Below are positions 38,530-43,188 of a stretch of DNA of 43,188 bases, one piece after another; position 1 is the stretch's first letter; each line of letters starts with the position of its first letter. The notes under the pieces are model-generated. The model made no database searches. It had not been told where the DNA came from and was given only the letters and a program-made list of their open reading frames with translations. Position numbers and translations under genes: made by a program. Source of the stretch: Deltaproteobacteria bacterium UBA6601 (GTDB taxonomy: Bacteria > Myxococcota_A > UBA796 > UBA9615); assembly GCA_002433485.1 (NCBI GenBank), contig DJIF01000072.1:1-43188 (forward strand), given 5' to 3'.

Positions 38530-40392
38530 ATGCCCTCGATCTTCAAGCCTGCTCTTCTTGGTTTTTTAGTCGCACTCGCTGGGTTCTGCCTGACCCCGGT
38601 GCCAGCTCTCGCCTGCGGAGGTTTCTTCTGCTCCCAGGTCAATGTTGACCAGACTGCCGAGCGCATTCTGTTTGAGGTCAACCCTGATGGCACCATTACC
38701 TTGACCGTGGAGATCTCCCTGACCGGGGATTCTGCCGCTTTTTCCTGGTTGATTCCGCTGCCGCCTAACAGTGCAGAGTCCGGCACTGCTGCCAGCGATG
38801 GCATTGATAATGACGGCAACGGTCACGTGGACGACTTTGTATTGGTGCCCACTGCCGACGGGCTCCCTTACACCACCGCCACCCCCTCAGCACTGATGCT
38901 TCTGGACGGCATCACCATGCCGCGGATCATTGCTCCCCCCCAGAACGGCTGGGAGGACTTTGCGGATGATGCAGCCGGTGGCTTTGGCGATGATGATGAT
39001 GGCGACGATGCTCCCACCGAGGCAGACAACGGCGTTGATGTGGTTGACCTGCCGCAGGTTGAGGATTACGTCGGTGAGTTGATCTCATCGACCGACACCA
39101 ACGCCCTGATTACCTGGCTCAATGACAACGGCTATGTGATCACCCCTGACATGTACGAGTTTGTCGCCCATTACGTTGCTTCTGGGATGTCCTTTCTCGG
39201 CATTCAGCTGGCGCCAACGCCGCAGTCCGGTGTGTACAGCATCAAGCCGCTGCAGCTTCGATACAACGGCACGGTACCGATGATTCCCCTTACCTTGAGT
39301 GCGGTCGCGGCTGAGCCTGAGATGGGGTTCATCACCTTTGTCGCCGGCGCCGACAACTATGAGGTGGAGCAGCCCTACCAGAGCCTTGAGGTCGACACTG
39401 ACCTGCTCTGGGCTGATCCTCGCACCGGTGAGAGCAACTACTATGCGCTGATCTCTTGGCTGGCAGATCTTGACTCGGGCGGTAAGGCCTTCTTCCGTGA
39501 ACTTGCCGATAGCACCGATTTTCTTACTGACATGGTTTGGAGTGTCTGGCTGGGTACCGAAGATCAGCAAGCAGCGGAGACCTTTGTCCTCGATCTGGCG
39601 GGTCGTCACGACCGGATCACCCGGCTTTACTCACGCATGTCCAACTGGGAAATGGAGGTTGACCCGACCTTCGTGCCGGTAGTCGGGGGCATAGAGGACA
39701 TCTCCAACCTCCATGATCTGAGCGGCAGAGAACCGGTCCACTGGGATACCGCTAAGGCTCCGCCCTTGTCCTGCAACAATACCTACTGCGGTCCCTTTGG
39801 AAGTTGCGCTACTACCGCCCTTGGCATGGACGGTTGCGCATGCAATGCGGGCTCCACTGCCCGCGCGATTGTCTCGCCGGCAGTGGGGGCAGGAGGCATG
39901 GACTTCACCGTTTCATGCCAGGCAACCCACTTCGATCTGGGGGTCGAGGACGTCGCCGGCCTGGCGGATCCTTGCGATGGCTTTGATTGCGGCAGCATGG
40001 GCAGCTGTATGCCCTTTAACGGCAGCCCGACCTGTGTCTGTGCTCCCGGCTATGCGGCGGTCAACCTGGGCGGCAGTCTCATCTGCTCTCAGGTTCAGCA
40101 GACCTTCCTCGCCAACCAGTTGCTGTGGCCGGAGTGGCCGCCAGAAGTGGCCAGCGGGGACGACGACGACACCGCCGGCGATGACGATGATGCTGTCTCT
40201 ACCGACGACGACGACACCAGCGACGACGACACCACCGGGTCCAGTGACCAAGACGACGGTGGAACCCCGTATGGCGGCATCGACTCAGCCATCAGCTGTG
40301 GGTGCGACAGTGCCGCTGCGCCGGGTAGGCATGATCTGGGCTTGTTGGTCCTGGCCTTGCTCGTGATCGGAGCGCGTCGCCGGCTCCGGTAA
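38530..40392 (+). CDS. DUF2330 surface protein with EGF-like modules, acidic linker and MYXO-CTERM-like tail
   Basis: A 620-residue exported protein. The start at 38530 has GGAG about 6 bases upstream; an earlier ATG at 38497 lacks one. A signal peptide (LLGFLVALAGFCLTPVPALA) precedes CGGFFCSQVNVDQTAERILF, the hallmark of DUF2330, with FSWLIPLPPNS following. An Asp-rich insertion (GFGDDDDGDD) and a DGIDNDGNGHVDD loop interrupt this domain. Two EGF-like Cys modules follow (CNNTYCGPFGSC...CAC and CDGFDCGSMGSC...CVC), then a low-complexity GDDDDTAGDDDDA linker. The end is SCGCDSAAAPG, a hydrophobic helix and RRRLR, very like MYXO-CTERM sorting tails that are cut and anchored by myxosortase. The function is unknown. 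The linker plus anchor suggests display on the cell surface. Confidence 0.88.
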   Translation: MPSIFKPALLGFLVALAGFCLTPVPALACGGFFCSQVNVDQTAERILFEVNPDGTITLTVEISLTGDSAAFSWLIPLPPNSAESGTAASDGIDNDGNGHVDDFVLVPTADGLPYTTATPSALMLLDGITMPRIIAPPQNGWEDFADDAAGGFGDDDDGDDAPTEADNGVDVVDLPQVEDYVGELISSTDTNALITWLNDNGYVITPDMYEFVAHYVASGMSFLGIQLAPTPQSGVYSIKPLQLRYNGTVPMIPLTLSAVAAEPEMGFITFVAGADNYEVEQPYQSLEVDTDLLWADPRTGESNYYALISWLADLDSGGKAFFRELADSTDFLTDMVWSVWLGTEDQQAAETFVLDLAGRHDRITRLYSRMSNWEMEVDPTFVPVVGGIEDISNLHDLSGREPVHWDTAKAPPLSCNNTYCGPFGSCATTALGMDGCACNAGSTARAIVSPAVGAGGMDFTVSCQATHFDLGVEDVAGLADPCDGFDCGSMGSCMPFNGSPTCVCAPGYAAVNLGGSLICSQVQQTFLANQLLWPEWPPEVASGDDDDTAGDDDDAVSTDDDDTSDDDTTGSSDQDDGGTPYGGIDSAISCGCDSAAAPGRHDLGLLVLALLVIGARRRLR

Positions 40393-40479
40393 GGTGCTCT
40401 CGGGCTTCCTCTGTCGGCGCGGCCTGCTACCTCGAGTGGCCCGTTGAGTTGATCAGCTGGCGGCCGGGTCGGGTACCAA

Positions 40480-42741
40480 CTAGTAGGTGCCCATGGCCGC
40501 CTCTACTGCGGTAATCGTGGCGAGGTTCTCTATGGCGGTTACCTCGGAGCCGAGTTGGAGGATGTTCACCGGGTGGCTCATTCCTACCAGTAGGGGGCCA
40601 ATGGCCGTGGCCCGGCTCAGCTTGGTGAGCAGTTTGTAGGCGATGTTGGCCGACTGCAGATCGGGAAACACCAGCACATTCGGTTCGCCCTTGAGATCGC
40701 AGAAGGGAAAGGTCTCTTCGCGGAGCGCGATGTCAAAGGCAACGTCGGCTTGCATCTCACCGTCGAATGCGAAGTCGACCTCGCGTTCTGAGAGAATGCG
40801 AACGGCCCGTTCCACCTTGCTGGCCTTGGGATTTCGCGTCGAGCCAAAGTTGGAAAAGGAGAGAAAGGCGACCTGCGGCTGAATGTTGAAGGTTCGGGCC
40901 ACCGCAGCTGTATTGATCGCAATCTCGGCCAACTCTTCGGCGCTTGGGTCCACATTTACCGTGCAGTCGGCGAACAGCAGCAGACGCTCCTGGAAGACCA
41001 TCACGTAGATGCCTGCGACGTTCTGGACGTCGTCGCGGGTGCCCAGGATCTGCAGCGCCGGGCGAATAGCCTCTGCGTAGTTGTAGTGGAGTCCAGTGAC
41101 AACTCCATCAGCGTCACCCTGATGAACCATCATCATGCCGAAGATGTTGCGATTGCGGAGCCAGGCTGAGGCATCTCGTGGAGTCAGTCCCTTGCGTTTG
41201 CGAAGCTGCCACAGATGCTCTCGGTATTCTTCGCGTCTGGGGAACTCATCGGGGTCGATCAACTCCACGTTGTCGGGCAGCTCGATGGAGTGCTGCAGCA
41301 GGGTGTACTCGATTTCTCGTTGCTCGCCGAGCAGCACGGGCTGACAGATACCTTCTTCCGCTAGATTTCGGGCAGCGCGTAAGATCCGGGGGCGGGCTCC
41401 TTCCGGGAAGACGATGCGCTTCTTGTCCCGTTTGGCGCGATTGATCAGCGGGCGCATGACCTGATGGGTGCGGCTCAAGGTGCGCTCAAGGCGCTCCCTG
41501 TAGGCATCCCAGTCGTCGATGGTCTGGCGTGCCACGCCGGTCTCTACTGCGGCTTTGGCGACTGCCGGTGCGACCCATAGCAAGACACGCCGGTCGAAGG
41601 GCTTAGGGATGATGTATTCGGGGCCGAAGCGCATGTCCGGTTGGCCGTAGCTCTCGCGGATTGCGTCCGGCACATCCTGCCGTGCGAGCTCAGCCAGGGC
41701 CCTGGCCGCCGCGAGCTTCATCTCAATGTTGACCTTGCGGGCGTGAACGTCGAGTGCCCCGCGAAAGATGAATGGAAAGCCCAGGACATTGTTTACCTGG
41801 TTGGGATAGTCCGAGCGTCCTGTGGCCATGATCAGGTCGTCCCGCGCAGCAGCAGCGTCGGGGTAGGGGATTTCGGGGTTGGGATTGGCCAAGGCAAAGA
41901 CGATGGGGTTGGCGCCCATGCTGCGTACCATGTCTTGCGTTACGACGCCGGCCACTGAGCAACCGATGAAGACGTCTGCGTCGACCATCGCCTCTGCCAG
42001 AGTACGCGCCTCGGTGTCGCTGGCGTAGGTCTCCTTGTAGGGGTTCATGCCCTTCTCGCGACCCTTGTATATGACTCCTCGACTATCGCAGAAGATGATG
42101 TTCTCATTAGGTACACCTATTGCGAGCAGCAGCTCTGCAGTGGCGATGCCGGCGGCGCCAGCGCCATTCATAACAATGCGGATCTGGCTCAGCTCACGTC
42201 CGGTGAGTTGACAGGCATTGATGAGGGCTGCGCAGGAGATGATCGCGGTGCCGTGCTGGTCGTCGTGGAAGACCGGGATGTCGAGCGCCTCTTGAAGCTC
42301 CTTCTCGATGCGGAAGCACTCTGGGGCCTTGATGTCTTCCAGGTTGATGCCACCGAAGGTTGGCTCAAGGGTCTTTACCGTAGCGATGAACTCGTCGGTA
42401 TTCGCTGTGTTCAGCTCGATGTCAAACACATCGATGTCAGCGAATCGCTTGAACAGGACACCCTTGCCTTCCATGACCGGTTTGCCGGCCAGAGCGCCGA
42501 TGTCGCCAAGGCCGAGGACCGCGCTGCCATCGGTGATGACCGCGACCAGGTTGCCTTTTGCGGTGTATTCATAGGCCGCGTGGGGCTCATCGGCGATGAC
42601 CAGACAGGGGGCAGCAACGCCAGGGCTGTAGGCGAGGCTGAGATCTCGAGGGGTGCTGACCGGCTTGCTGGGTTGAACCTCCAGTTTTCCTGGTCTGCCG
42701 CGACGGTGGTAATCGAGGGCATCCTTGTCGAGCTTGCTCAT
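40480..42741 (-). CDS. maeB: NADP-dependent malic enzyme with phosphotransacetylase-like domain
   Basis: This cytoplasmic enzyme decarboxylates malate to pyruvate, making NADPH. The 753-residue product has the MaeB length and two halves. The malic enzyme (about 1-410) has LSLAYSPGVAAPCL, YTAKGNLVAVITDGSAVLGLGDIG, PVMEGKGVLFKRFADID, PVFHDDQHGTAI, the NADP loop VMNGAGAAGIATAELL and VFALANPNPEI. The C-terminal Pta-like domain (about 430-753) has KKRIVFPEGARPRIL, GLTPRDASAWLRNRN and GVVTGLHYNYAEAIRPAL and allows acetyl-CoA control. The start has GGGAGGAAG a few bases upstream. It is a single gene between the DUF2330 gene and the divergent zinc-ribbon gene. It could draw on succinyl-CoA-derived malate from the mutase pathway. 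Confidence 0.96.
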   Translation of the reverse strand: MSKLDKDALDYHRRGRPGKLEVQPSKPVSTPRDLSLAYSPGVAAPCLVIADEPHAAYEYTAKGNLVAVITDGSAVLGLGDIGALAGKPVMEGKGVLFKRFADIDVFDIELNTANTDEFIATVKTLEPTFGGINLEDIKAPECFRIEKELQEALDIPVFHDDQHGTAIISCAALINACQLTGRELSQIRIVMNGAGAAGIATAELLLAIGVPNENIIFCDSRGVIYKGREKGMNPYKETYASDTEARTLAEAMVDADVFIGCSVAGVVTQDMVRSMGANPIVFALANPNPEIPYPDAAAARDDLIMATGRSDYPNQVNNVLGFPFIFRGALDVHARKVNIEMKLAAARALAELARQDVPDAIRESYGQPDMRFGPEYIIPKPFDRRVLLWVAPAVAKAAVETGVARQTIDDWDAYRERLERTLSRTHQVMRPLINRAKRDKKRIVFPEGARPRILRAARNLAEEGICQPVLLGEQREIEYTLLQHSIELPDNVELIDPDEFPRREEYREHLWQLRKRKGLTPRDASAWLRNRNIFGMMMVHQGDADGVVTGLHYNYAEAIRPALQILGTRDDVQNVAGIYVMVFQERLLLFADCTVNVDPSAEELAEIAINTAAVARTFNIQPQVAFLSFSNFGSTRNPKASKVERAVRILSEREVDFAFDGEMQADVAFDIALREETFPFCDLKGEPNVLVFPDLQSANIAYKLLTKLSRATAIGPLLVGMSHPVNILQLGSEVTAIENLATITAVEAAMGTY

Positions 42742-42866
42742 AGCTTCCTCCCTGCTCCGCTGAGCCGCCTTCTCTTAGCAATGGCGGCGCCGGACTTTAA
42801 CCGCTTCCGCGCTCAAGTACCACCGACCGGTTTCCGTAGCTGGGCGGCTCCCGCTACCATGCGTTC

Positions 42867-43157
42867 ATGGCACGTTGCTACAGCTGCTCCGCTGAGCTTG
42901 TACTTGATGGTCGCCCCGGTCGCCGGGACGAGTGTCCCGCTTGTGCTGCATCTCTGCACTGCTGTTTTGGCTGCCGCTTTTATGACTCTTCTGCCCATAA
43001 TCAGTGCCGGGAGGTCGGCACCGAATTGGTGCGTGATCGGGAGGCAGCCAACTTTTGTGACAGCTTTGAGATGACTCAGCTTGCTGGTTTGTCTTCTTCA
43101 TCCACCGATGAGCAGGCGGCAGCCAAAACTGCCCTGGCAGACCTGTTTAAGATCTGA
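42867..43157 (+). CDS. Small cysteine-rich zinc-ribbon protein
   Basis: A 96-residue soluble protein with nine cysteines. The N-terminal part has two zinc-knuckle pairs, CYSC (4-7) and CPAC (23-26), typical of a zinc ribbon. A second block reads LHCCFGCRFYDSSAHNQCRE and REAANFCDSFEM, with four or five more cysteines that could bind another metal. I recall similar small proteins (LHCCxNCRFYDPxAxNQCRE) in Geobacter-like and myxobacterial genomes, annotated only as hypothetical; I have no function. The tail is Ser/Ala-rich. It ends 2 bases before the stop of the converging partial gene at the right edge. The start has no clear ribosome site, but CYSC follows it directly. Confidence 0.75.
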   Translation: MARCYSCSAELVLDGRPGRRDECPACAASLHCCFGCRFYDSSAHNQCREVGTELVRDREAANFCDSFEMTQLAGLSSSSTDEQAAAKTALADLFKI

Positions 43158-43158
43158 G

Positions 43159-43188
43159 CTAGGAGGCCGAGTCGTCATCGTCGCCGGC
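43159..43188 (-). CDS. C-terminal end of an acidic-tailed protein (runs off the right edge)
   Basis: On the minus strand the last 30 bases translate as AGDDDDSAS followed by TAG. The motif is the same GDDDDSA tail found on secreted proteins elsewhere in the window, so this is almost surely the end of another such gene. Only nine residues are visible; the rest lies beyond the window. The frame is inferred from the motif. Confidence 0.6.
   Translation of the reverse strand, partial: AGDDDDSAS

Noticed and set aside
42208..43074. A long plus-strand frame antisense to maeB
   Set aside because: It overlaps highly conserved malic enzyme sequence and its product shows no family features.

Overview
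The window is a GC-rich, gene-dense bacterial segment. No gap between genes exceeds about 200 bases, GTG and TTG starts are frequent, and many adjacent genes share start and stop bases. The gene set suggests an uncultured myxobacterium-like organism (Myxococcota, the former Deltaproteobacteria). The reasons are a DUF2330 protein with a MYXO-CTERM-like tail, a lipoprotein with 15 MopE-type CDGxDNDCNG repeats, many secreted lipoproteins with Asp-rich GDDDDS/T tails, and multidomain c-di-GMP enzymes. This taxonomic call is inference; no rRNA, tRNA, CRISPR array, insertion sequence, integrase or prophage gene was seen.

Layout. 1-6.2 kb: a truncated lipoprotein, wecB, dusA, a GGDEF-EAL protein, a free methionine-R-sulfoxide reductase, radA and a small lipoprotein. 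6.2-11.3 kb, minus strand: DUF1015 protein, HAD phosphatase and MopE-repeat lipoprotein, apparently one operon. 11.4-14.8 kb, plus: lipoprotein, an LpxL-like protein lacking its HX4E motif, and a membrane-anchored sulfatase-fold protein lacking key metal ligands. 14.9-18.6 kb: carA, xseA, an acidic-tailed lipoprotein and two small cytoplasmic proteins. 18.7-24.7 kb: an oligopeptide-binding lipoprotein, a cobalamin/radical-SAM-like protein with a non-canonical cysteine motif, ddl, a tandem FHA protein and an exported HEAT-repeat protein. 24.7-28.5 kb: biotin carboxylase, biotin carrier and methylmalonyl-CoA mutase large subunit, a partial propionyl-CoA to succinyl-CoA module. 28.5-31.5 kb: class II amidotransferase, tatB, tatC and a lipoprotein carrying a glutaredoxin domain. 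31.5-36.2 kb, minus: lipoprotein, ExbB/TolQ, ExbD/TolR, FtsB-like protein, GAF-GGDEF cyclase and the glutaredoxin lipoprotein in one direction. 36.2-43.2 kb: a predicted aminopeptidase, an RpoS/RpoD-like sigma factor behind a possible sigma-54 promoter, the DUF2330 protein, maeB, a small zinc-ribbon protein and the C-terminus of another acidic-tailed protein.

How it fits together. The main theme is the cell envelope: ten predicted lipoproteins, another exported HEAT protein, Tat export, Tol/Exb energisation, an FtsB-like division protein and cell-wall or polysaccharide enzymes (Ddl, WecB). Signalling is carried by two contrasting c-di-GMP proteins, an FHA protein and an alternative sigma factor. 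Housekeeping genes (radA, xseA, carA, dusA, maeB) are interspersed. I see no clear defence, secretion-effector or biosynthetic cluster. The most unusual material is the lineage-specific secreted proteins, the neighbouring pair of apparent pseudoenzymes, and the radical-SAM-like protein with an altered cluster motif.
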